Assembly: GCA_021292165.1 (NCBI GenBank)
Contig: CM037878.1
Span: 294,238,971 to 294,302,970, forward strand
Direction of reading: 5' to 3'
DNA length: 64,000 nt
DNA from: Shinisaurus crocodilurus
Taxonomy: Eukaryota > Chordata > Lepidosauria > Squamata > Shinisauridae
Numbering within the stretch: the stretch's first letter is position 1; every line of letters starts with the position of its first letter. This document shows, one piece after another, positions 24,001 to 36,000 of this stretch. Below the pieces are notes generated by a model that saw nothing but the letters and a program-made list of their open reading frames with translations, searched no databases and was not told the origin of the DNA. A program made the translations under genes and the position numbers.

Positions 24001-27000
24001 CTCCTCATAGGGCTTTGTTTCCAGTCCACTGATCATCTTGGTTGCCCTCCTCTGAACCCTTTCCAGTTTGTCTACATCCTTCTTAAAGTGAGGTGCCCAG
24101 AACTGGACGCAGTACTCAAGAAGAGGTAACCAAGACGGAGTTTAGGGGGTCAAGCCCAGCTAGTCCGCTGGATTTCCACCACCACCCGAACAAAATCTTC
24201 ACATATCCCTACACGGACAGAACAGCCCCTGCAAAAAACACCGATGATGACCACCTTGTGGCAAACTGGAGAGCTGGGGTGGGCAGGAGGCAGATCTCCA
24301 GGTGTTTTGAACTTCTGCATCCCAGAAGCCCCTGCAAGCATGGCCAATGGCCAGGAATGCTGGGAGTTGAAGTTCCAAAACACCTGGACCTTCTGCCCAC
24401 CCCTGATCTAGAAGGCCTCTGTTCAGCCCAGGCCCGGCGCCGGCATGCGGCATGTGCAGGCCAGTGCCCGGGGCCAGTGCCGCCGCTGCCGTGACAGGGC
24501 CCTCGGGGGAAAGAGCCTGGCAGCGCCGCTGAGCGCCGCTCAGGGGGCCGCATGCCCAAACCTGCCAGCGCCGCCATCTTAATTATGCTGGCTACGCCAC
24601 CCGTGTGTGTGTGTGTCTGGGTGGGACCAGCATAATTCAGACGGTGGGGCCAGTGAGTTTGCGCACGGGCCTGGAGCTCTCGTGCGCACCGCTGCTGCCG
24701 CGGGTGGCCTGGCAGGGCACTCGCTGCACATGAGCAAGCCGGCGGCCGGGGGAGGGGAACCCAGTGCGGGGGAGGCATTGAGGGCAGCTTCGCCTCCCAA
24801 CCCCAGGGGAAGCCAACCCTGTGAAAGCCCTTCTCTCTCCCTACTCAGGGCTTCGGAACCGGAGAGCGCCTCACCTTTGCGATGCATTTGACCCATTCCC
24901 TCGTGGCCTCCGGGCTGTCCAGCCCAAAGAGGTAGAGCCGCTCCGTTTCTATGTACACCTCAAACGTGCTCACAAACCTGCAGAGAGGGGCAGGGAAGGA
25001 AGGGACAAGAAGAGGAGGTGGCAGTGCGGAACACAGAAGTAGCCTGCTGGCGTCAGTGGTCTATGCTCCGGTCACCTCTAGGCTGGATTACAGCAACGCA
25101 TGAGACCTTGGGCTGCCTCTGAAGACAGTTTGGTAAATGGCAGCCAATGCAGAGAATGCCGAAGCCCGTCTTTTGGCGGGGTCAAGGTGATCGGAACATG
25201 TAACTCCAATTCTGCACTGGCGACCAATTTGTTTCCGGCTGTGATTTCAATGTGTTGGCGTTGATCTCGAGAAAGCCGTGCGTGGCTTGGGACCCCAACA
25301 CCCGAAGGACAGCACTCCCCCCGGCATGAATCGACCTGGACCTTGAGGTCGGCATATGGGGTCCTCCTCTCTCTGCCCCCTCCGAGAGATGCTCAGGGGG
25401 TGGCAGTGTGCGGCCGGGCCTTTTTGGTGGTAGCCCTGCAGCGGTGGAACGCCCTCCCTAAGGAGGTTCCCCCGGCACCGACATTCTCATCTTTTTGGAA
25501 TGTACTTCGAAGAGGTACCCATTTTCCTGGGCGCTTTGTAATTAGTAGCCTGAACACTGTGGGCTGTGGGGGGGCCTTTTGGGTGTTCATTATAGGGGGG
25601 GGGGGGGTTAATTAATTTTTTTTTTAAATGTGAATTTCACCAAAACAAAGCGAAAAACATATTAGAAAGGGGGGGGGAGGATACAATTTTCTTACAGAAA
25701 TTAAAATGAATCACTTACAGTAGATGTGTATGAAATGTACATCAATAAGTATCAATAAGTATGGAGTAATACAGCTATCGATAAAAACAGTTACGCAGAA
25801 GCTTAACTATTAATATTTCTTAATATTTAATATTGATATTACTTAATATTCCTCCATCCTGCAGGTGATGTCTAAATACCACCCGTTCAAATATTGCAAG
25901 CGCTGTTGGGCCCACGGGGGTCCGTCATAGGTTGCGGGGGAGGGGAGATGATGGGTACTGTAGACCAGTGTTCTCCAACCTTGGGTCCCCAGATGTTTTT
26001 GGCCTACAACTCCCAGCATGCCCCAGCCAGCTATGCTGGCTGGGGCATGCTGGGAGTTGTAGGCCAAAAACATCTGGGGACCCAAGGTTGGAGAACACTG
26101 CTGTAGATGACCGCTCTCAGCGCTGCATTTTTTAAAAAAAACTTGGCATGTTTTTCTTGGCTTCAGTCCCGCTCACCACTGGAATGCGGCCCCCCCGAGA
26201 GCTTCTCCAAAATGGAATTCGGCCCTCGGGCTGAAAGAGCTTCAACCGCCCTGCAGGGGACAATACTGAGCCAGATGGACTAGCGCGGTGATTCAACTGG
26301 GGGGGCAGCTGTGAATGCCGCGGACTGCTTAGTGCCGTTCTTTATTTATTATGTTTGCCCTGCTTTCCTATTAAATAATCAGCAACACAGCCCGTGTGTG
26401 TGTGTGTGTGTGTGTGTGTCAATTCCCATACAGAAAGGAGGAGCCCCCCCCCCTTACCCGTGAGTATCTGGCGGGTTATTCACGAGGCACACGATCTCCT
26501 GCATCTTCATCTCTCCGTTGGGCACCGTGTTGGTGTTGTTTTCATAGTAGCTGAAGATGCCATCATGGAGGCGGCACCAGCGGCGGCTGAACTCTGCATG
26601 GGGAACGTGGCAGAAATTAACCCCAATCTGTGCGTGTGTGTAATGCAGAGGTGGGAGGGAGACGCAGGGTGCAGCTGCTGCTGGAGAGAGCTCAATCACC
26701 AATCTCTGGGACACGCTTTTGTGCAATACAAGGAAAGGTCTCTTTCAGTTAGGGAGGAGCGGAAATGGGGCCCCTGAAGTCATAGCCCTCTTTGTGGGCT
26801 GCAAGAACTACTTCCGTTTGGGACATTTTCAGGGAGGTTCCACGCACTGTGGCGATCAGTGGCGATTCTGGCAGTGGCCACACTCTCCTCCTCTCCGAAA
26901 TCCATTCAGAGCGAGGGCCACGCTTCCTTTGCTCACTTGGAATCAGCTCTGTGACATCATGTTGCCTTCCCACACTGCAGATGGGTGAATGGAGGAACAG

Positions 27001-30000
27001 CTTGCAATGTGATCCTCAGTTGGCTGGGATCACTTTCCCAGCCAATCAGGGAAGAAAAGGACTTTTCGTTGGCAAAAAATGGCAACAAAAAGCAGCTGCC
27101 AGCGTAGGGATGCATGAACGAGTGATGTTCGAGCTCACCGGGATTTTCTGAACATCTGCTCGCTGCTCGCCTCTCCTCGATTTGCGCACGTGTTTGTGGT
27201 GGCTGTTTGTTTCGCACGAATGGGGAAATTACACAAAACAAACAGCTATCCAACATGACAGTTGCGCAAACAATTCTCAAATTTGCACAAATTTCCCCCA
27301 TAGACTAAAGCACGGGTGATTTAAGATGTGCCCATTTTGAGAAATTTGTGCATGTTGAGGAATTTGCGCATTTTCAAGTACACATGGTGTGAATCTGAAG
27401 GCAAGTTTGGGAATCTGCGAACGTTTTTGGAGAAAACGCGCTCCCGTTCGCCTTCGGGATTGTGACCAGGGCATTTCTGAGCGATTTGCGAACAGAAACA
27501 AAATCGCCCAGGAGTAACAGAAAAGCGGAGAATGAAAGTGAACGTGGGGGATGAACTATCAGGCAGCCTTTAAGCCTCCTCCCCACATTTCTGGGCTTCA
27601 TCAGAAGGGAGGACATTTGCGCCTCTACCAGTGGCCGCCACACCATCCCAGAAAGGTGCCTCCCACGGTGCAGGACCCGACACTCCTAAGCAGGCCCCTC
27701 CTAAGGCCTTGCCTTACCTTCCCGGGATTTCCGCTCATGCACCAGCTTGGCCATGGAGGGCGTTTTGTAGAGGAAGCCATTGTGAGCGACGGAAGGCAAT
27801 ACCACAGAGTAGTGCTTCTCGAAGCTGGTGCCTGCATCCAGCTGCGGGGTCTCTACAAACGCAAGGGGCAGAGAAAAAGGTTGCAGGCTGAAGTCACAGA
27901 GCAGCTGATGCCCCGAGGACAGGTCCCGACACTCAACAGCGGGGCTGGCCCCTTGAAGTCTCACAACAAGAAAGCAAGGACAGGTGCAATCCAATCAAGG
28001 CGAGGAAAGGAATGGCTACCCGGGAGGGAAACAGAACATGTCAGCCTCTGGGGCAGAATCCCCATAACCATCGCTTCAGGGTGTGACAGGCTATGTTGAT
28101 ATAGCTCAGAGTCCGCTGCCCACCCCAACCTCGACCAGCAGCGCTACTGAAAGAAGCAGGAGGAAGGAGATTGGATGGGCGCCGCACAGCAGGGGGGAGG
28201 GAGCCAGGTCCTCACCCCGACCCAGCCCCTGCATAGATGAGCCCAAAGTCTCAAGCTGTCCAAGACAAAGAGGCAGTTGTGGTGAGCTCAGGAACCCAGG
28301 GACAGGGCTGGTTTGCACAAGCCAGGCTTGTTAAGGGAATCTCTTAACAAGCCGGATTTCGCTGCTTTGGCCCATCCCTAGTCCATGACCTGCTTATCGG
28401 TGTAAAGTTGCTTCTGCGCTGATCTGACCAGCCCCCCCCCCCCCAGATCTCTCCTGTGGCCAGAGCCGGGTTGTCATGGCCTCACTGGAGGTATCCTCTT
28501 CAGAGAAGGAGCTGGAACTCTCAGAGACCTCGAATTTGGGCCTCAAGGAGCAGCCAGAAGAGCAGGAGGAGCCTGGGCCCTCGGGGGAGATGGCAGCAGG
28601 TCCCTCCCCGCAAGAGGAGGGGAACGCCACCTCTGAGACAGAGGCTGAGCGATTCCCAGCCCCCGAGAGCGGCAGCATCTCAAGAGGCAGGCCAGAAAAC
28701 CCCCTGTGAGAAGGAGTGCCCATTTGCAAAGGAAGGCTCCTCGTGAGTAAAGGACACCTCGTGAGTAAGGCCCTCCTCAGGAGGACCTAAGCAGGAAGGG
28801 CTGTTGGAACAACACCTTTATTTCGGTCCCCAGCATCTTGCAGCTTCGCTTCCCTGACCTTTGCCGCTTTGGACCGATCTCTCATACCGCTAACCTCTGG
28901 ATTCCTAAAGAGGGCTGCACGAGAATTTCGTTTCTGCTTGCAACACAACTGAATCAAGCATTTCCTGTTTGCAACCCTGAACAGGAGTGCAAGCCGAAGA
29001 ACATGTTCTTCAAGAATGTTTGCACATTCTCAAACATGCACTCATATTTGAAAACTGTGCAAACTTCAGGGGGGGGAAGTGGTGAGAAATTGCGAAATTT
29101 TTAAAAAGGTACAATTTCATGCTTTAGTTGACGGGAAAGTTGCGCAACCTTGAAAAATACTCAACTGGGAGGGGCAATTTTCCTGTTCGATCGCGTACGA
29201 TTTGCGCAATTTCCCCGTTCGCGCAAATCAAAGGACGACTGCAAGCGCTTGCAGAAACTGAAGGAGAGACAAGCCTCAAGCTGATACTTGGGAGAATCTG
29301 GGCAAACATGAACGTTGCTTGCTCGCCCACCCCTGTTCCTGACAAGACCCTGTTTCTTGGATTGTGCAAGTTGTACTGGACTGTCTGCCTGTGCTTCTGA
29401 CCTCTCCCTGCCTTTTGACCTTCGAGACGGATTTGCCCTATAGACTGCTGCAGGACGGAGCCTGAACCAGCTGGAACAGCACATGGGTGGTGCAGCACAG
29501 GTTAAATCCCTACCCGAGACCCCTTGGGTTACCAGTTCGAGACCCACTGGGAGCTCCGGCCCTGAGAGATCCTGGGGTAACAGACTCTTCCCTCGCATCC
29601 GTCTTTGGCTCATTTCCGTTGTCTGCGGGTGAATCCAAGGCTAATGTGAACTGAGGGGAACCTCTGGCAAGGGGAGAGGTTCTTGACTCATCCGCCTTTT
29701 ATTCCAGGAACCCTGGTGCACAAACGCCTGTTCAGGCCAGCGTCCGCTCTGATGAGCCCAGGGAGGGAAAAACTGGGGCTCCCTTGCCTCCATTGGGGCA
29801 GGGAGGGCTGCGGCGTGAACGATTCCCCCTTAATGGCTGAATGTGCATGCAAGTGAAGCTCACGTCGTCTCCTGGATTCTGAGCATCAATCTGAGACACT
29901 TAACCTCTGAGGGAAGTTACAAGTTTCGAGATGAGTTTCTACGTGTGTGTCCACCAGCCTTCCTCAAGCTGGTGCCCTCCAGATGTTTTGGACTACAGCT

Positions 30001-33000
30001 CCCAGCATTCCTGATCGCTGGTCATACTGGGGCTGATGGGAGTAGAAGTCCAAAGCATCTGGCGATCACCAGGTTGGAGAAGGCCGGTGTACATCAATGT
30101 CACCCCCAAAAAAAGAACACCAAACCCTAAACAAACAAACCCAATGAGAACTCAGAATGTTCAACCTACTGCCAAATAAGTAAATAAATAAAACGATGAG
30201 AAAGTAACTATCCACCGAAGGCCACAGGTAACTAAATAAATCATTAAGCAATGGATCAGAACCTCAAGATACAAGCAGCCCTCCAAATCTGGCTGTCAGG
30301 TCTTGAATATCTCTACTGTTACTACTCCTATAGTAGAAACGACCCAATAGGGTGTAGTAGAAATGACCCGATAGGAAATGACCCAATAGGGTGACAACCC
30401 GGTGCCCTCCAGACGTGGTTGGGCACCAGTTCCCATCAGCCTCCCCACCAGCCTGGCCAGTGGTCAGAGATGATGGGAGTGGTATCTCAGCCCAGTTTCC
30501 CAAGCCCGTCTGTAAGCAGAACCACAGGAGAGCAACGGCAAGCAAGCGCCACGGGACTCTCCAGGGGACGACGGAAGCTGCGTGGCGGGCGCACGGAGAA
30601 CGCCAAGCACAGAGGCCCAGCGCTGCACCCAAGGAGTTGGCTTGGTGAGAAGAGGGACTGGGACAGGCCACGAAGATGCTGGGAACACGGGCGGCCCTGG
30701 TGCTTCAGGGCAAGGGATGCTGTCAGCCGAACAGGCGACTGGCACCTGAAGAGCTTGCAGCACTTCTACTCCAAACACGGCGGGCCGGTCAGCTTGGTCG
30801 TTCATCGTTCTGCCCCCAGGAGGCTCCGTCCTGCTGCCAGACCAATTTCCGCCTCGCTCTGCGGCTGGGAGCAGGTCACGGAGGAGCAGGAGCCGTCTTC
30901 CCCAACCGGGTGCCACGCTGGCGGCGGATATGGGGAACGGCAGCCCAGCACAGCTGCAAGGCACCGGGTTGGGGACGGCCGAGCTAGGGGGTCCCGGTCC
31001 CCCAGCTCTCCCAACGCCCGGAGCAAGCAAAAGTCACCCGTTTCCCCTCCCAAAGGTACGGGCGTCGCTTTCTGCCCTTACAGTTTAGCAAAGAAGTGTC
31101 AAGTAAAGAGCACAGGATGCTTCTTAATCCACTAATTGGACTGTTCCCGGTTTTGCGGGCTTATGGTCCCAGAGCAGCCAAACCAAACAGCAGCGAGGGG
31201 GGAGAGGCAATGCGAACCAGATGTCTGCAACAAGACCCAACAAAGTTTTCCAGATTGCACACTCGGCAAGCACGTCTATTTGTTCAGCCTGCCTGCCTTT
31301 GTTTTCAAGCTAGCTCAGATCAACCACTGCCCCGTCTCTCTGACAGAACGGCCTTTTTGGCCCTTCTTGCGGTAATTTGTGCTTTGTGCTCTCCAAAAAG
31401 TAAAAAGGCGTGGGGAGAAATCTGGCGCAGGCAGAGGGGAGTGGATGATGGTCTCTTGCTGGGATCTGAGCACCAGCTGGGAAGGGCCAGCGCAGGGCCC
31501 GGCTGACGTCCCCAAAATCGGCTAGTCAGAACTGACCCTGGTGAAAAGGGATTTGTGGGCAGGGAGACGACAAAACTAGGCTCTGTCTTTTGTTCTGGGA
31601 TGTTCTTGCTTTAAGAGAGACCCATGCCCTGGCGTGCTTGAACTCCCTAAAAAGATCTTATCTTCCTGGAGAGGATCATCATTTCTTGCTGTGCTGACAC
31701 AGCTTAAATAACGTTTATGCGGTGACCCAAAATCCACTCCTGATTTCTGCTGCTGGAGCTTTTCCTTAAACACCAGCAGGGCCGGATTAAGATAGGGGCT
31801 ATTGGAGCTGCAGCTCCAGGCCCCTACCCCAAAACAGGCCCACAATCAGGACCGGTGCAGGGCAGTTTGGCGCCCCAGGCGAAATAATATTTAGCGGGGG
31901 CCCCTCTCCAAAGCAGCCCTGCTCTGCAAAAAAAACAACAACCCTGCGCCGCCTCCACCAACCTACCCTCCCCCTGCCCTGGCGGTGGCGGCGGGAGGCA
32001 CAGCGGCAGCGAGCGGGAGGGCGGGGGGAGGCGCAGCGGCGAGCGGGACGGGAGGGGGCGGCGGCGGCGGGAGGGAGGGAGGGAGGGTGGGGAGGCGGAG
32101 GCCTGGCGGGGGCGGCGCAGCGGCAGCGAAGAGGAGCGCAGCGTTTCTGCGCCCTCTTCAGCCGCGCGCCCTCTTCAGCCGCGCGCCCTCCTCAGCACCA
32201 GGCCCATAATGCTTTTAATCCGGCCCTGAACACCAGCAAGCTCTTAGGCATTCAGTTTCAGATCCCCTGCACATTTCCTGCCGCCAGAGTCAATCCAGAA
32301 AGCAGAGAAGCGGTCACTTCTCATTACTATGGGAGAGACAGCGGAGGAGGCAGTTTTGCAGGTTCGTCTCCACAACAACAGACAAAGAAGCAGCAGCAGC
32401 TGTCCGGTCCAGTTCTTCCATTTTTGAGGGAAAACATGCAGGGGCCGAACAGCAAAATAGATGCCCCCAGGCAAATTCCTGTGTGCTGGTCTGAATTGTT
32501 GGGGTAAAGCAGCCGGGTTAATTGGATTACTCTCTTTTTCTTCTCTGTTTCTTTTATTATACTTTTAAGCCACTCGGTAACCCAAATACCCTGGGTGTTG
32601 TACCATACATTGATCAAGAGCCAGTGTGGCGTAGTGGTGAGTGTTGGACTGGAACTCAGGAGATCCGGGTTCTAGTCCTCGCTCGGCCATGAAACTCACT
32701 GGGTGACTTTGGGCCAGTCACTGACTCTCAGCCTAACCTACCTCACAGGGTTGTTGTGAGGATAAAATGGAGAGGAGGAGGAGGATCATGTGAGTCGCTT
32801 TGGATTCCTTGCAGCAAAAACGGTGGGATATAAATATAATAAATAAATAAATAAATAAATGATAAAAACATAAAATACAAACAATAAAACCGCAAATAAA
32901 AACTGCTTGCACTGCCACACCCTTCACACTTTCAAGCTGGTGCCCCCAGACAATTTCCTTCTCCAGACTCTAAACAACTGCCTCCCTAACTCCACCCTCC

Positions 33001-36000
33001 GCTTCCCACTCAATGCCTAGAAAAGCTGGAGATAGATCTCTCTCCAGAGTCCCTGCCGGGAAGCGGGAATCTTATTTCCAGCCTGCCCCGTGAACGCCCC
33101 TCATTTTCTCCATGTGCTCCTGCTGCTCTGGATATGCTCGCGCTGGGGTGCAGAAGGGGCTGGAGGCCATTGCGGTGCCTGCCAGAAACCTCGGCAGATC
33201 CTGTCCCTTCCAAGGAGCACATACGTACATCCACAGGTTGGTCAAAAGAACAACAAGAGTCTTGCGGCACAATGAAGAAAGAAGACATTAGTTGCGGCAT
33301 GCGCTTTTGGGGGCGGCGACATGCTTTGTCAGATGCATGAAGCAGACCATGAAAAAAGGGGGGGGGGAGAGAGAAAGGGAACATACGTGCACGCACACCT
33401 ACAAGAGTTGGTGCCCTGTGCCGTGCCGTGGTTAAGAGACTGAGCTATGACTCAAGAAGATCCCAGTTCAGATCACGCCTCTGCCGTGAACGGTCTAGGA
33501 CAGTCCTCCCCAACCTGGTGCCCTCCAGGTGCGTTGGACTACAACTCCCATCAGCCCCAGCCAGCATGGCCAAGGGTCAAGAATCCCGAGAGTTGTAGTT
33601 CAAAACATCTGGAGGGCAACCAGGCTAGGGAAGAATCCAATGTTAGTCCTACATAAGAGTAGACCCATAGACGGGACTTAAGTTAGTCGTGACTAACTTA
33701 GGTCTCATTCATCTCAATGAGTCTACTCTACGTAGGACTAACATTGGATACTATCCTTGGTCTAGGACACCGTTCTCCAACCTTGGGCTAACTTAGGTCT
33801 CATTCATCTCAATGAGTCTACTCTACGTAGGACTAACATTGGATACTATCCTTGGTCTAGGACACCGTTCTCCAACCTTGGGCTAACTTAGGTCTCATTC
33901 ATCTCAATGAGTCTACTCTACGTAGGACTAACATTGGATACTATCCTTGGTCTAGGACACTGTTCTCCAACCTTGGGCCCCCAGATGTTTTTGGCCTACA
34001 ACTCCCAGCATGCCCCAGCCAGCTATGCTGGCTGGGGCATGCTGGGAGTTGTAGGCCAAAAACATCTGGGGACCCAAGGTTGGAGAACACTGGGATCTCT
34101 TTGGCAAGCCATTCTCTCTCTCTCCCTCAGTCTCAGTCCTCCACACGCATCATCTCCCAATATGGAGATGATAACAATAATGGTCTAACTTACAGCGTCG
34201 TTGTATGGATTACTGAGGGAAAAGTATGTCAAGTCCCTTGAGCACTCCAAACGTCTACATAAGAGCAAAGTGTCAAGGTCATTATTAAACTGGCCTGGAG
34301 CAGAACTACTGTGCAAGGGACGATTAGGGCTGAGGGAAAAGTCCTCTGGACGGAGGGCTCCTGGCGCTACCGACGCACTGATCCCATCTTTTCTTTCCCA
34401 ACGGATTCTCTGCGGTAGTTGAAACGATGGAAGCAGCAGCGGGAAAACATGGGAGGATTATTATGAGCAGAGGACGATGACATCTTGGGCCGCCCATAAA
34501 ATTCTGTGTACGACGCAGGGCGCAAGAGCCACAAAAGCCTCACCTGGGAGCAACCCCAAAATCAGACACTGCAAGCCAAGCAACAGGAGGACACTGGCTC
34601 AGAACACCGAGGGGGGGGGGTTGTCATCAGGCAGCCCCCAAAGTCTGGCTCCGCCCGGCCCGAGCCCCACTCCTGCCCTCCCAGTGACCCAAACTTCTAC
34701 CGACTTTATGACGACTGGGAAAAGGGTGCGCTGGAGGGGGGGCGGACGCTTGCTTGGCCCGCTCCTCGCCTTTCTGGCGTAGGGCGCGAGTGCCGACGAG
34801 ACGGCACAGGGAGAGACGCTCCGCGGGAAGAGTCTCTGCAGGTGGATCGAGGGTGCGAGCAGGGCCACGCGGGAGGAGGCTGCCGGCACCCTCGATTCGC
34901 CTCCCGACAGCAAGGTCCCACGCCGTGATTATAGAGGTATTGGACCAACCCACCGCCTGGCCCCGGAAATAGGTTCTGGAGCGCTCAGCTCTGCCTTCGA
35001 GCCCTCCTCGCTCTTGTGCTTCAAAGCGCTTCCTTGAGGAGTTCCTCAGGGCAGGTGCTGGCTGTTCGGTTTGCAACACACACACTCGTGTTCACGCTCC
35101 CTCTGCTCCAGCCCCTCCGGCAACACCCCTCCGCCGCTTCCGGCGCCTCTCACCTGAGGTCTTGTTATGCAGCAGGAACTCCATCTGCAGCCGCTGGCCA
35201 GCCTGCTCCGCCAAGGCGATGGGAGACGGGTAGCTGGCGTCCCCCGAGTAGCAGCTCACCGCGGCCCCGCAGAACAGGAGGGCGAGCGTCTCGGCCAGGT
35301 CGCTGGTGGTGACGGCAGCGCACAGGGCCTGTGGTGGCGGTGCGACAGGAGAGAAGTCAGCGGCACGGAGAGGGAAGCGAAAGGGGCAGGGTGCGACCGA
35401 CCGAGCGGGGAAGAGAAGGCCGCCTCCTCACTCAGAGAGAGGCCATCACACCCTTCTTGGAGAATGATCGGCTGAGGCCGGGAGGGCGGGAGCAGCCGGC
35501 TTCCAGGCCAGCTAAGGGGACTTGACTAAGCGAGAAGAGTTTATGGAGCAAAGCCCTGGGCCTCTGGGTGAAGTCATGCAGCCGGAGAGGATGTGGCGGC
35601 CTCTTTATAGGAGGGAAAGGGGGCAAGCCAGCCCACGGGTGGAATTCCAGAGTCTCCAGGCCGGCCTGGTCACCGGCCAAAAGGGCCGAGGGGTGGGGAC
35701 CAGACTTCCGTGCAAACAAAAAAGCAGAGCAGCCCCAGGGAGGGAAGGGGAGGGGGCTTGTGTGCAATTCGATCTGGCGAGGCCAGATGCCCTTTACTTG
35801 GCACTGCTGGGGCCCAGATGCTCGCAACAAAAACACACACACACGCTCATGCGCACGAAAGTAAAAGTTAATTAGCTTCCCTTCCCCCCCCCCCCCGCCC
35901 AACTTTGCCTGGAGCAGTACATAAGCTACAAAAACACCGAATGAAATATGCTTTGGCTTCCGCAGCTTGAATCCTCTGAGCGCCCGAAGCGGATCTTTGA

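Noticed and set aside
33693..33977. CRISPR-like array
   Set aside because: The three 95-bp units are complete tandem copies without unique spacers, in a vertebrate intron.
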